From contig NC_042514.1 of NCBI RefSeq assembly GCF_900963305.1, positions 15,578,501 through 15,642,500 of the forward strand: 64,000 nucleotides of DNA, in the 5' to 3' direction. A model generated the notes under the pieces. It ran no database searches, was not told where the DNA came from, and was given only the letters and a program-made list of their open reading frames with translations. Made by a program: the position numbers and the translations under genes. Positions 42,501 through 61,600 of the stretch are shown one piece after another. How positions within the stretch are numbered: position 1 is the first letter of the stretch; every line of letters begins with the position of its first letter. This DNA comes from Echeneis naucrates. Its lineage: Eukaryota; Chordata; Actinopteri; Carangiformes; Echeneidae.

Positions 42501-45500
42501 TTAGGGACATTGAAGTTATCCTGGTTTCCCACAGCAAGTGACACAGCACTCACTACACATAAAAAACATGAAACATGAAAAAATGTTCAGGACTTGCAGA
42601 CTTAGAAAATTCTTCTGGACAAGAATCCACAGCATGGCATGGATATTTAAATTTTATCCAATGCGGTGCTCTAGAGCATAATCATTTGTATATTTCTTTG
42701 AAACCAAACACTTCAAACTTGAGATCCTCTTCATTAAAAGCAAACTTTTCCCTAGAGCAATGACACTTTGAGTGGGTGACTGTTACCTTTAGCAACTTCA
42801 GTGTTGACTTTAAAGTCATCTGGGGTAAGGACATAGTTGATCCACCATGTGAATCCCCTCTCCTGTTTCTCAATCCATCTCTCGTCATAAAACATGTTCT
42901 TTGCGGCAAACGGCATTGGATGCCTCGGTATAGCTGGGAGACAAAGGTAGACAAAGACAACAAAATAAACATTTAAAAATAAATAAATAAATACAGAAAT
43001 ACACACTCACATGTCCAAAAACTTTAATTTACAATGCCATGCCATTAAATACCTGTTTGTGTCGGCTTTATAAAGGTCAGCTTTGACTGCGCTACAGCAA
43101 CAACTTTTACTGTCTTCACAGATGAAGCACCAGATGACTTCAGAGATGGTGCAACTGACAGAAACAAACAAACAAAAAAAGGTCATTTTATGCTGGAAAA
43201 TTGGTAACTCATAAGGACCACGAGTCTCTAAAAAACCTAAATTAGAAGAACAGACAGTAACTCTTATCTAAGGATACGTTTTCCATAAGAAGAATTTATT
43301 GTCCTTTTATACCCCGTGAGGCGAGTTTGGAGTTTGGTTGCTTTGCCCGGGCAGAAACAGAAGACCGTGTGCTCTTTAGAGATGATGTGGTCAACGAACG
43401 CACTGAACCTGGGCGAAAAAAAGTTATAGGTAACACAGAAAGTGCATGAGCAAGAAAGTTTTAAAAACATAGGTATAGAGACACTTTTGATAACAGATAC
43501 TCAGCATTTGTTACTGACTTTGATGCATAAATACACAACTTCACAATTGTTAAGGTGCAGGAGCTACTCCAGGAGAACACCTGCAACAACCACTTAAAGT
43601 GTGCACTGTAAGAAAATGCATATGCAATATGCATTTTCTTACATGGTTTTGAACCTTCAAAGCATGATTAATAGAGAACAGGGGTTAAGAGGAAATGCTC
43701 TTAAAATACATTTCGATAATTTTACATTACAAATAACACAGATTTTTTATATACACACACACACATACATACATTTCTTGCCTCTACCAATTATTAGATC
43801 ACATTCTTATATCTCAAAACTGACAAGAATGAAGGGAGCCATTTCTATTTTTTTTAACCTACACACATTGATATAAATTAAGTAAAGAAAGAAACACTTG
43901 TGAGTTTCATACAAAACATTTCAGTCCAAACTACATCCTCCTAGATCACTATAAATGTGAATCAAAATCCCTCTAAAAACACATCATAACCATAATTATT
44001 TTATTTTTGAGTTTTTATTATAATTGAAACTTCTGTTGCTTTTGCTTACCTGCAGTTCTCTGCTGTTGCCTCTGTGGTCCACTTCTCCTCTCCTGCAATG
44101 TTCTTGGCGGCTCAGGTTTCCCAGACACCACCTTGCTCCTTTTGACCCTGGCAGTTTTCCCTGCATTCTCTATCACCACATCACTTTTCAAATACTCCTC
44201 ACTCTTCCTCTTCTTGCACTTCACTGCAATATGAATGGGAAATGATTCTTCCTCAATGGAAACAGTTGGGGACTCCACACGCACTTTGGGGCTAAGTGAG
44301 AGGTTGCAGTGAAGAGAAGATGATGATGAGGGCAATGGAGATGTGACAGCAAAAACAGTGGAGGCAGTGACTGCAGGAGGTGGGGAGGTGACTGAGAAAG
44401 AGAAGGGAGTAGGTGCCACATATGGAGGGGATGTAACAGGGAAGGTTACTGGCATGGCCAAGCCATGGCTCTGTGGAGTTGGGCTGGATGAGGTAAAATT
44501 CTGGGTTTCGTGGGTATCATCACACAGATGGGTGGTCACCTCGGGGTTTTGCCATCCCTTAGTTATTATGTCTGGATTTATAACAGGAAGCTTTGGAGTA
44601 TTTGGGCTTGACTCACACTGACTGCTGCTGTTAGAGAGCTCAAGTGTTTTCTCCAAAAGCCTTCGTCTTGATTTCTTTATTTTTCTTCCACTCAAACTGT
44701 TTTCCACCACTGGAGCTTTGCTCTTCGTCACTGTGGCAGAGGTAAAAGTCTTTTTTACTCTCTCTATTGCCTTGTCGCCTTCTGAAACAACCTCCTTCTC
44801 AACAACCTTTTTGCTGACAAAGAAAGTCAGTCTAGGCTCACTTGACTCTGACAGCTCTGGACTATTAGGTAATGCTTTGAGGATACCAGCTCCACAGCCG
44901 TGGCTTCCACTCTTGGACTCCAGTGAATCTGAAAAGTCACAGCTAGAATTAGAGTTGGAAGGAGAGTTAATGTGGCTCAGATCAGAGTCAATAAGGGCCA
45001 GAGCATCTTTTAAAGATAGAACCGGGGCTGTAGTTAACTCATTGTTCAAATCATCAGCCACAGTGTTCACGGTAGAAGGAAGTGGGCTTTCAGAGTGAAT
45101 TTGAGGCATGAATTTCTTAAATCTCTCTGGTGTCCCGATAGGTGAAAGCGTTCTGTTAAGTATTTTGGTTAAATCTTTGTTTTCAGGTTTGCTGCCCAAG
45201 GTATCTGGGCTAGCAGACATGATGCCAGAGTTCATCAGCTTTGCAGACGGGACAAGAAGGACGACGGGAGAGTTCCTCTGAATTTGATAGACATTCTCCT
45301 GTTCTGACAAGGCTGTAGCCTTTTGTCTCTGGATAAAAGTTAAAGCGTTCTCTTCCACTATTTTCCCAGGGTGATCATCAATGGGACAATGCTTCGTGAG
45401 GGTCCTCTCTCTGACAGCTTTGCCTTCATTGAGAGAGGTAAGGGGGCTGCGTGGCTTATCCCGTTTATACTGTGGTTTTCGGGACACTTGGAAGGTTTTA

Positions 45501-46586
45501 TTGGCTGCCATCTTCAGAGGGGGTCCCGTTTTCTTTCCCCTAGGAGCGGTGACTCTCTCATCCTGTTTTTTGTTTTTGATGGTGTCCCATAAACTTTTCT
45601 GAAAGTCAAGGGGAAAAAAACATGTCTAAAATAAGGAGTGGCATATATTATTCTCACTGGTGCTAGTGAACAAAAAAAAAAAAACTAAACAAAACAACTG
45701 TTGTAACATAGCCCACATCATATCATCACATCACCAGCATCCTCACTGCCACGTGAGAGGATGTCTAATTTTAAGGCCTAATTTTTAAATTCAGGAACCA
45801 AATTATAAATCAGTTGCTGTATACAAAGTAAATGTATTAGTGTTCCCCTCCCTTCCCGGTTGAAGACGAATATATGAACGAATTAACTAACAGGCGTGTA
45901 CCAAAGATTGGCTCTGTACCTTTTTCTTTTTCGGTGCCTCTGCTCTGCCCAGCAGAACAGCCTGATGCTTCAGAACCCCATTGGCATTGAAGATGATGAG
46001 CTCTCTGACCCCGCCTTCTTCTGCTGGAGTCCAAGTGACTGTCAAACTGAAGGAGCCATCAGGCTGCAAACAGAAAGGACAAGGCAAATAAGTGAAGGAC
46101 TGAAAATCAAATATGTTAACTTGGTTAAAGTCTGACATTTCACAAAGCACAGCTCATGGGCTTGGCTCCACACTAGGATAACACATTTTGGGCCTATGCT
46201 GGCACTTGTCAATTACAGGAATGTTCCTGTTCAGCATCTTAAGCTACGAATTCAGCTTTATGATGTACAAACACCAATCCGTCTCTTCATGTCGATAAAA
46301 AAGATCCTACCTGAATTGTGAAGGTGTTGTAATCCACAGAAAAGCCTTTATTTGAAGGGATCCTCTCCACAGTGACCTCCGCCTCTGCATCATCTGTAGG
46401 GTTTTCGATTCGCAGGACAGTCGATTTAGATGTTCCCAACTTTACTGTCCCAAAACTGACAAAAGGAGCCTTTGAAAACTGGATCAGACTGAGCGTCGGA
46501 ACGTCGTTCTCCTTGTTAGCGTTGTCTCTGCGTACTGGACTGAAGTCCAAAAGTCCCGTTCGTGTTGAAGTCACGAACTCACCCAT
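28886..46586 (-). CDS. aspm: Abnormal spindle-like microcephaly-associated protein
   Basis: 26 coding exons in transcript order: 46586-46311, 46063-45920, 45598-44050, 43408-43313, 43154-43053, 42933-42787, 42552-42313, 42168-42101, 42001-41860, 41723-41593, 41470-41295, 40862-40717, 39667-39582, 39487-39275, 38821-38617, 38131-37983, 37587-37459, 36886-36692, 36410-31788, 31540-31391, 31265-31074, 30780-30588, 30234-30080, 29544-29368, 29250-29078, 28988-28886. Total 9960 nt, 3319 aa (human 3477), phase kept throughout. ASPM sits at mitotic spindle poles and minus ends, sets spindle position, and binds calmodulin through IQ motifs. Residues about 1-140 form the ASH/MSP domain. [18 protein letters not shown] (exon 6) precedes the calponin-homology region (about 966-1333, with [16 protein letters not shown]). 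Residues 1399-2939 are IQ repeats in one exon. The C-terminus is ARM-like, with [12 protein letters not shown] and ending [14 protein letters not shown]. All introns are GT-AG. Confidence 0.96.
31788..36410 (-). other. aspm: aspm giant IQ-repeat exon
   Basis: One exon of 4623 nt (1541 codons, phase 0 at both ends) with dozens of IQ motifs of the form AAxxIQxxxRxxxxR(K/R). Units alternate in roughly 23- and 27-residue spacing, as in mammalian ASPM exon 18. Each IQ helix can hold calmodulin or a myosin-light-chain-like protein. Confidence 0.95.
32169..34308 (-). repeat. aspm: Recent tandem duplication inside the IQ exon
   Basis: Bases 32169-32994 and 33483-34308 (826 bp, offset 1314) appear identical except for very few changes; I found one, A/G at 32930/34244. 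A third, shorter copy at 33188-33499 matches 32531-32842 and 33845-34156, with offset 657, exactly half. The 219-codon unit contains [19 protein letters not shown] and [19 protein letters not shown]. Confidence 0.93.
36507..36552. repeat. (CAAT)n/(AAAT)n simple repeat
   Basis: CAAT units followed by AAAT/ACAT units, in the aspm intron before the giant exon. Confidence 0.85.
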
Positions 46587-46619
46587 TTCAGTTAAAAGAA
46601 TAACAGCCTAACATGTTAC

Positions 46620-46910
46620 ACGGTTAGATTTTTTACTCTGACGGCTCACCAACACGACATACCACCCGACTAGCAAACGTTGAACACGCTTCCTTCCACA
46701 ACACACCGACTGGGAAAAAAAAAAAGGCTAGTTTGAAATTGGTGTTGTTTATGCAGCCAATCACAAGAGAGGGACGGAAACATCTTGCCCAATCAACGAA
46801 GCGAATTCAGCGAAACATATGAATGCTCAGCAACTGACCAATCAGATGTTATCTGTATTTTTAAACTGCCATAAGCCACGCCCACAGGACGAGACGTCCA
46901 ATAACTAAAT
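46620..46910 (-). promoter_or_regulatory. aspm: aspm promoter: cluster of CCAAT boxes
   Basis: Five NF-Y type CCAAT motifs lie just upstream of the aspm start: ATTGG at 46738-46742 and CCAAT at 46757, 46789, 46838 and 46898 (plus-strand reading). TTTGAA (CHR-like core) overlaps the first, at 46732-46737. Multiple CCAAT boxes with a CHR are the known pattern of G2/M genes controlled by NF-Y and DREAM/MuvB. Functional use is inferred. Confidence 0.6.
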
Positions 46911-47133
46911 TCAATTCTTATCAAATATTTTCGGCGGAGCTGAAGAGACTCTCTGTCTGAACTCATTCAGCTTTATGAAACTGAAAAGAAGAACCACAAA
47001 TATCAGTATTGACGTGGAGAAGACCCCGTACTCAGCTAGTATTTTCCATTATACGGGATCTGTCAGGACCCTAACCCTATATCAGTGAAGTAATCCCCTA
47101 AAATGTGCTGCGATGTCGTCCGACGGATAGCTC

Positions 47134-47205
47134 GCCGTGATCGTATAGTGGTTAGTACTCTGCGTTGTGGCCGCAGCAACCCCGGTTCGAATCCGGGTCA
47201 CGGCA
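47134..47205 (+). tRNA. tRNA-His (anticodon GTG)
   Basis: 72-nt cloverleaf. The acceptor stem pairs GCCGTGA with TCACGGC. The A box region holds tagtggttagt, and the anticodon loop TTGTGGC has GTG at 47167-47169 inside stem CTGCG/CGCAG. The B box/T loop is GGTTCGAATCC. A T run from 47207 serves as the RNA polymerase III stop. The CCA end is not encoded, as expected in eukaryotes. No intron. Confidence 0.96.
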
Positions 47206-48194
47206 GTTTTTATTTACTTATTTATTGTTTTTTTTTTTTTTTTTTTTTACAAAACAATAACGGATACAACTTTATTAATTATTTCTATTTCTTCAAAACC
47301 ACCAACCAAATATTTTGTCATCAAAAATACAAAATGCCAAACCTATCAAAGCATTTGATATATTTACAGAAAACTATAACAGTGAATTCAAAGTTTTCTT
47401 ACATTTTTCTGTAAAAACTAAAAAAACACCCTTTCATGTCAGCTTGGGATCCAGTGACTTACTTAAAAATTTTCATTATTTTATCAGGTGGATTATCAAT
47501 CATTTGAAGGACTAAAATAAAATCCTGGGGGTTTTGGGGAACATCTTAAATTACCTGGACGTTTTCAAATCGAAAATACTCTTAATGACCAACTGAGGGC
47601 AGCCTTGCTCTTGAGTTCAGCATAGGTCCATATTAAGACGTCACATATTTTGCAATAGATATTGGGATCGGAGTGAATATCCAAAGACTGTACAGGATTG
47701 TCTACGGATGTGAAATAAAATTAACTTGATTATATGTGAATGGTGAATAGTCTTGAATTCTCCTTTGAGAGGCTTGGCCCATTGATTTACTGCAGTAAAG
47801 TGAATTTATAGATGTTAGTGTTCTGTTTGCAGATATTAGCATATCAGTAGCAGTGGCCGGAGTCAGACCCTCCTCCTGCTATCTGTCCTTTCAGGACTTT
47901 CTCTCACCTCCACTGTCCTTTTGTCTGACACTCTCTTTGTCCCTTCAGAGATGTTAATGTACATTCAGCGTGTTTGTGTCTGACACTGCAGCTCCGGCTC
48001 ATAGTTCAGGCTGTGTGGGCTCAACTGGTCAGCTGAATATTAACTGGGAAATGACCTGAGCTGCAAACGGCAAAGAATATGAGTTAACCATCCATACAGA
48101 CATTCCTGGTTATTAAATGTAAAAAAGATGAATCGCTGCGTTACAATTTGTTTTGATCCTCCACCCTCGTCAGGTCGAGGCTGGTCATGTGACC
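47206..48194. other. Intergenic, between tRNA and depdc1 promoter
   Basis: A long T run (about 47229-47248) after the tRNA terminator, then AT-rich sequence. No gene seen. Confidence 0.5.
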
Positions 48195-48250
48195 CCGGTG
48201 CCATCCAATCCGGTGCGAGGAGACGTCGGCTCGTAATTTTGAACAGACGG
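48195..48250 (+). promoter_or_regulatory. depdc1: depdc1 promoter elements
   Basis: CCAAT at 48205-48209 and a CHR-like TTTGAA at 48238-48243, about 30 bases apart, lie 140 bases upstream of the depdc1 ATG. This spacing suits NF-Y plus CHR control of mitotic genes. Inference from motif content only. Confidence 0.5.
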
Positions 48251-48380
48251 AGAGCAGCCAGGCGGAGCTGATCCCCAGCAGAGCTGTTAGTGCGGTATCC
48301 ACCGTCCGCTTCTTCGAGGAATGGAGGTTTATTATCTCCTCTCACGACGGATGAAGTGAACATTTGAGCGCTTGATAAAT

Positions 48381-55578
<7,198 letters not shown>

Positions 55579-57190
55579 ACTAAGTGTCATCAGTGTAGAA
55601 GCAACAGTCATGATGTCATTTTTGCTGCACTGTAACTGCACTAATGCTGCACTCGTGAGAGAAGATCTGAAAAGTTTCTGCTCTTTGCAGCCATTCATTT
55701 TACATTGTTACATTGGAAACACTGTTAATTCCTGTTCATGCCATGTGGTTATGTGGTTATATGGGAGTTGGTGTTGGCTGGGAGACCTCTACACTGGTGT
55801 GTATTCATGTTGTGTATATGTTTATGATGCATGTTGACGGCAGGTGGACAGACAGTATCTCCATAGAGTAGTTCACTTCACGTATTTTAACATGTTTTTA
55901 TGAAGCTGGGTTTTCTTTGTTTAATGAGATCCATTTTTCCCATTTCTTTCCTGGTCCACCTTCCTTCTCTGTTCTAAGTTAAAATAATATATGTGTGTGT
56001 GGTGGGGTTTTTTGTCTGGGATCACTGCTCTACATGGGAACAACTGCATTATAGATTAATTTATATGAATGATGACATTGGGAGTTGTGCTAGAAATGTC
56101 CTTACTTGAGGTATTTCTTGTTAGCTGTTTTTATAGTTTTAACTACTTGTCTGTCATAGATTCTCAAGTTTTGTTTGGTACCTTTTTCTTAATTTCTACC
56201 TTGTCACTCTTGTCTCTTTCCCCTGATGTAAATTTTGTGTCATTGATTTCTAAACTTTGGTTATAATTTTTTTTTAGATAAAGAACTCAACTTTGGGGTC
56301 TTATGTTTGTGCTGTGTTGACTATATCCCTGCTTAGTTTGTCAGACAGACTGTTTTGCACTGTGAATGGCCAGGAAGCTAATATCAGCTATTAGGATTAT
56401 TAATTTATACATATTTAATGCATATTAGACCCTAAAGAAGTTTGTGTCAGACATCTGTCATATTTTGGGGAAACAGATGCTTACTCTTACGCTTCCATGC
56501 ATGTATTGCTTACAATGAGATTAGCTGTTGTTTAGTGGCTTCCATTTGTTTTACTGGTGAATTTCAAGATGAAGAGCAACATACAACCCACATTGCATCA
56601 AGTGTTTGAGGAAGTGTAAGATTATTAGATTGAATGAAGTATTTTTCTACCCTGATACATGTTTGTTTATACCTCAGATCAAATGTTTTGTGTGTGTGTG
56701 TGTGTGTGTGTGCATGCGCATGTACAACCATCTGTGCACTCACATCTGTGGGTTTTTTGTTTTTGTTTTTTTTTTCTTGTTACAGAGGAATGTACTATGC
56801 ACTCTTCCTCTATATGTTTACTATGCAAAGTCCTGGGAAATAAACATGTTCATTTTTTTTTGTTATTGTCTTAGTTTTTCTTTTTTTTTAAACACCTTTT
56901 GTCAGTGTAGAATGAAATTGAGCACTTTTAGTCACCAGTGCATGCATGTTCTTCAGTCACAAATATTGTATCCTGTGATAACTGTAACATTAGTAAGTGA
57001 TTGCTCGGTTACTGTTTTGAGAAACTCAAATCCTATCAGATTTCTAGCTTTACGAATGAGGTTCGGTGTTATATGCACACGCCTGAATACACGCATGCCA
57101 GTCCAATGCTTATTTATCACACACACAGGATGAGCCTTTTCCTCCCCCATTTGAATTACAGTGACATGAATAAACTTGGGAACCCTTTGA
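55579..57190 (+). other. depdc1: depdc1 3'UTR region
   Basis: No coding signal. Candidate poly(A) signals are AATAAA at 56839-56844 and 57169-57174. A (TG)n run lies near 56690-56712. The true transcript end cannot be set from sequence. Confidence 0.5.
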
Positions 57191-57194
57191 AATG

Positions 57195-57290
57195 AGGGTG
57201 GCAGTGGTTAGCACTCTTCGTGTTGCCCAATGTCAGCTGACATTACCTCCACTGACCCTGCATGGATAAGCAGTATAGATGATGGATGCC
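57195..57290 (+). repeat. SINE fragment (internally deleted)
   Basis: A tRNA-like head piece 'gtggcagtggttagcac' is joined to the SINE 3' end, 'ccctgcatggataagcagta', with most of the body missing. Confidence 0.6.
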
Positions 57291-58626
57291 CTTTTTGCCA
57301 TTTCCTGATTTTCTGCCATGTTTAGTCATAAAATGTGGGCAGAAGGAATTGTTGGCCTTTCCTCCTTATAGAGCTGCTTGGTTTATGCCACATTCTTAGG
57401 ATATGCAGTGTGAGCTTTCATTGGATCTGGGCTCAGATGCCTCAAGGTACAGTTATGGACTTATTTAAAATTTAATTTGAAAACTTTTTTCTCCACCCTG
57501 ATGACAGGGAAATCAACTCATCAGGTGGCCATGAGGATCTGAATTGAATTTCATGGCAATTCATCAGATGCATTTAAGTCCAACCGAATTCAGCTCCAGT
57601 ATCATTACCAAGACTATACAGACTAATCCTCTGTCAGCCATGGATGGCTGAACAAAATCACTTGTAATCCTTCCAACAGTTGCTGAGATATTTGAGTCCA
57701 GATCAAAACATGGACCGCCACACTGACATTGGTTCTAAAAACAACCTAATATTGGCTAATCCAATTATTTATAAATTAAGAGGAATAAAAATTGTTATCC
57801 TGAGGTCAATATTTGCCATTTGGTCCTTTAACTGACAAAATAATGGGCATTTTTCAATCCGAACCAATTCAGTTTGTGGGGTGAAACCATTTCAGACGGT
57901 GGAGGCCATTGTCAGGCCTCAGACTTTTGTTTACTTTATTACTGGCAGGAACCAGCATCAGTTGTCTGTCTTTAACTTGCTCACAGCAGCGCCAATACAG
58001 ACATGACAGATTGCTGTTTCACCCTTTCATCCCTCATTTCAGCTTCCATTTATCCAAATGTCAAAAGACAGTGTTGATCGTTCACTCTCTGCCCCTCTCC
58101 CTGCTGCTCTCTCCCTCCAGACTTTGCCAATTAAAATGCTTCAAGCTGTCTGGAACTCATTAGATGGGATTCTTTCTCATCATTCACATCCACATTCAAA
58201 CAACATTAACACACTGCTGCCCACGTCAGCGGACGGTGTGTGAATTCTTGTGTTTCCAGGTTGACAAAGAAGTTGTTTTGGGGCCTGGAGAACATTCTAC
58301 ATGAGGCTGAAGGCCAGACGGCTGAAAGGAGGCGAGACAAAGCTGGCTTGTTCAAGACCAGGAGCATGAGAAGGGTAGAAGGGGAACAGAAAGGCATTTA
58401 AAGGAGGGAACGAGGGGGGAGGGAATAAGGAAGGATGGGGAGGAGAAAATGAGAGGGATGGAGGTTTGTGTGTATTTATGTGTATGTGTGTGCGTGTTGG
58501 AGGGGTGGGGGTGGAGTCCTGTTTCCATCCCACACCACAGAAAATGTTTTTGCGGTTTAAATGCAAGTTGGAGTCTCATTCGCAAGCAATTGGTGAGAAC
58601 GGGGCTTGTAAACAGCAAACAGCAGC
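57291..58626 (+). other. rpe65 upstream region
   Basis: No gene seen. Purine-rich and TG-rich stretches lie near 58380-58510. Sequence just before the rpe65 ATG is presumed promoter and 5'UTR. I could not identify a clear TATA box or a photoreceptor-type element with confidence. Confidence 0.45.
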
Positions 58627-61600
58627 ATGTCCAGTCGGTGAGTAAAACAAACTTGTTATTTTCTTGGAAGTTATAAGAACCAAACTTATTTTACAATTGT
58701 TTAGATTTGTTGTTTCCCAGGAACGAAATAAAAGGAAGCAGATTGAAGACGCCACATAGTGACGTTTGTTGTTTTTCTGTAGAAGACAGACTGAACTCAC
58801 TATGAAGATTTCAGATGATGACTTTGTTCACTGTAAATGCAAAAACTCAGCTGAACTTGTGTTTCAATGTGAAATTCCAGGAAAGCAGCAGCAATGAGAA
58901 CCATCTGTAGTCTGGAGAAAGAGCTTGGTTTGATCCTTTTCTAAAGAATCTCTGTGTTCCCTGCCCACCTCTAATGTTGTTTATGTGTTGTCAACCAGCT
59001 GGGTTGTTTTCACTTTAAAACTAGTGCTCTAACTTGAAAATGTTGCAAATTTGTTACCTTAATAACATTTTTTTTTAAATTACTTTCCTCTCCAGCGTGG
59101 AGCATCCTGCTGCAGGCTACAGGAAGATCTTTGAGACAGTGGAGGAGCTAAATGAACCAATACCTGCAGAGGTCACTGGTAGGAAAGAGTAGCCAAGAGC
59201 CGCCACACACGGAACACACAAACACATGGAAATTATGTCTATATCTTTCTGCATGTTGGACATTCTTATTATATAAATGTCTCTTTGTTCACATTTCTTT
59301 ACATTTTTCCCTTCTTTTATAAGGCTGAACCAGGTCATCACATTTATTGAGAATATATTAGGTACTTGAAAAGTTTGCAAATTCCTCTTGAGTATTATAA
59401 CAGGATGCAGTTTGGCTCAGGTTATAAATGATGATAAATTCCGACTGTCCATTCTTTATTTGGATAAGAGAACTGCCTGTTTTTTTGTTTTTTCTTTTTG
59501 AGCCACGATTCATTGTGTGTGCAGGTGTCATGCCATCATGGCTGGGCGGCAGCCTCCTCCGGATGGGCCCAGGCCTTTTCGAGGTGGGGGATGAACCTTT
59601 CTACCACCTGTTTGATGGACAGGCGCTGATGCACAAGTTTGACCTGAAGAGCGGCCAGGTGACCTACTACAGGAAGTAAGAATCTTACTGTAGACATTCT
59701 TGTCTTCATCTCTTTTTTTCTATTCTCCATCTTGTTCAGTCAAACGCAAGCCAAAAGCAAAAGCAGGGGATTAACACTACAGGCACCCAAGTGACAGTCC
59801 TACAATTAACCAAATTATTAAGCTCTTTATAATATCTCATCTGCGTTCTTGATGTTTCTCTGTACTTAGATTTAACAGAGAATCCAAAGATCACCTTGAA
59901 AATAATCTTAGACATATTCAGGCTTTTATTGTTTTTTTATGACAGTGCTATGCAGCTAAGGAAGCAAGTTAACAGTAAATTCTGAAAAACTGGACACAAC
60001 AAATCAAAGTAATTATCAGTTCACAGAAATCTCCCCTCGCCTTTTGCTGGCCTCCATTTGCCATGTTATGAGTCATAGATTCAACACCCGAAGCGCCTGA
60101 TAGAGAAGAGTTGTGATGTGCTCAAATGGCTCCTTGGCTCACCATGCGTGACGTTTGTTCTCAGGTTTATCAGGACGGATGCATATGTTCGTGCTATGAC
60201 TGAAAACAGGGTGGTCATCTCAGAGTTTGGCACAGCAGCCTATCCGGACCCCTGCAAAAACATCTTCTCCAGGTGACCCTAGCAGGAGGTTTCCAGTTCA
60301 GTTAAATATTGTGGTTTCCAGGAAGCATTCAGGTTATGGATTTGCAGTATTTATTTGCTGGGGCTTTGTTAGTTATATCGAGTGTTATATATCTTTGTTT
60401 TCTAATTTAAATAGAATTTTTTATTAATGGGCCATGGAGGTGCTCAAAGGCAGATTTAAAAAGCTAAACTGAGCTAAGATAATCACCTTCAGTCACTGAC
60501 TTGTTTCTCCTTGTCTGATTTGTCAATCATATTAGTAGTCTATTACTGTATGTGATGAGGTGTTTTAACAAAAGTAACTTTGCTCTGTTGCAAGCAAAAG
60601 TTCTGCACTGAAAATATGAAGACTTAAAGAGTTAATTAAAAGTTGTCATTATGTAGTAACTGTAGTTTTACTGCATCAGTGTTTGGATGGATAATGGAAA
60701 CAACTGTTTGTTGTAGCCCTGAATATTAGCACCTTCACTAAAACGCTCACAATAGCTGTTTGTTTACTGTTCTTTATTGTTCTGTGCTGCTGTGGACATG
60801 GTGAATATAACATTCAGTGTCAGTGTACTATTATCAAACTGTGTTATTACTACTTTGCGTTCCTCATAGAAAATCGTTTTCCTGGTTCTCATGTTTTTAG
60901 ATTCTTTACCTACTTCAGGGGCATCGAAGTGACTGATAACTGTTTAGTGAACATCTATCCAATCGGTGAAGACTTCTACGCCGTCACAGAGACCAATTAC
61001 ATCACCAAGGTTGATCCTGATTCACTGGAAACATTGTCAAAGGTGAAGCTTACTTGGTTACTTCGAAGATTTTCCAGCTGTGTGTTTTTCTATCTGATTG
61101 CTTTTATGTGTGTTTGTTTGTGCTTTCTTTCCTTAATCTTTTGTTGATTTTTAGAACAACTCGAAAATTAAAAATAAAATCTGCAAGGATGTACATTTTT
61201 ACCATTTCAGTTCCTATGTAAATATGAAACTGCACAAATTTCATTTGCTTCATTTTTGACAAAGTCATCAGAGAGGCTCTTCATCAGCGTGCATCCTCCC
61301 CTCCATTCATTTTCTGTCCTGTGCTTGTGTGTTAATCAGGTGGACCTGTGCAAGTACCTCTCAGTGAACGGGGTGACTGCCCACCCCCACGTCGACGCAG
61401 ATGGTGCAGTCTATAACATCGGGAACTGTTTTGGCAAGAACATGAGTCTGGCTTATAACATCGTTAAGATCCCGCCGGCTCAGAAAGGTGAGTTTGGTTT
61501 GGAGGTAAAACTGTCAGGGGCTGAATGTCAGATAATCATCTCTGAATCGAATAATTGGCATGAACTTTTTGGATTATCAAGCCGAGCCATCAGAGCTGTA

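Noticed and set aside
44018-45511. 497-aa minus-strand frame read as a stand-alone gene
   Set aside because: It is aspm exon 3 with an internal ATG. The exon starts at 45598 in the same frame with [12 protein letters not shown] and ends at a GTAAGC donor at 44050.
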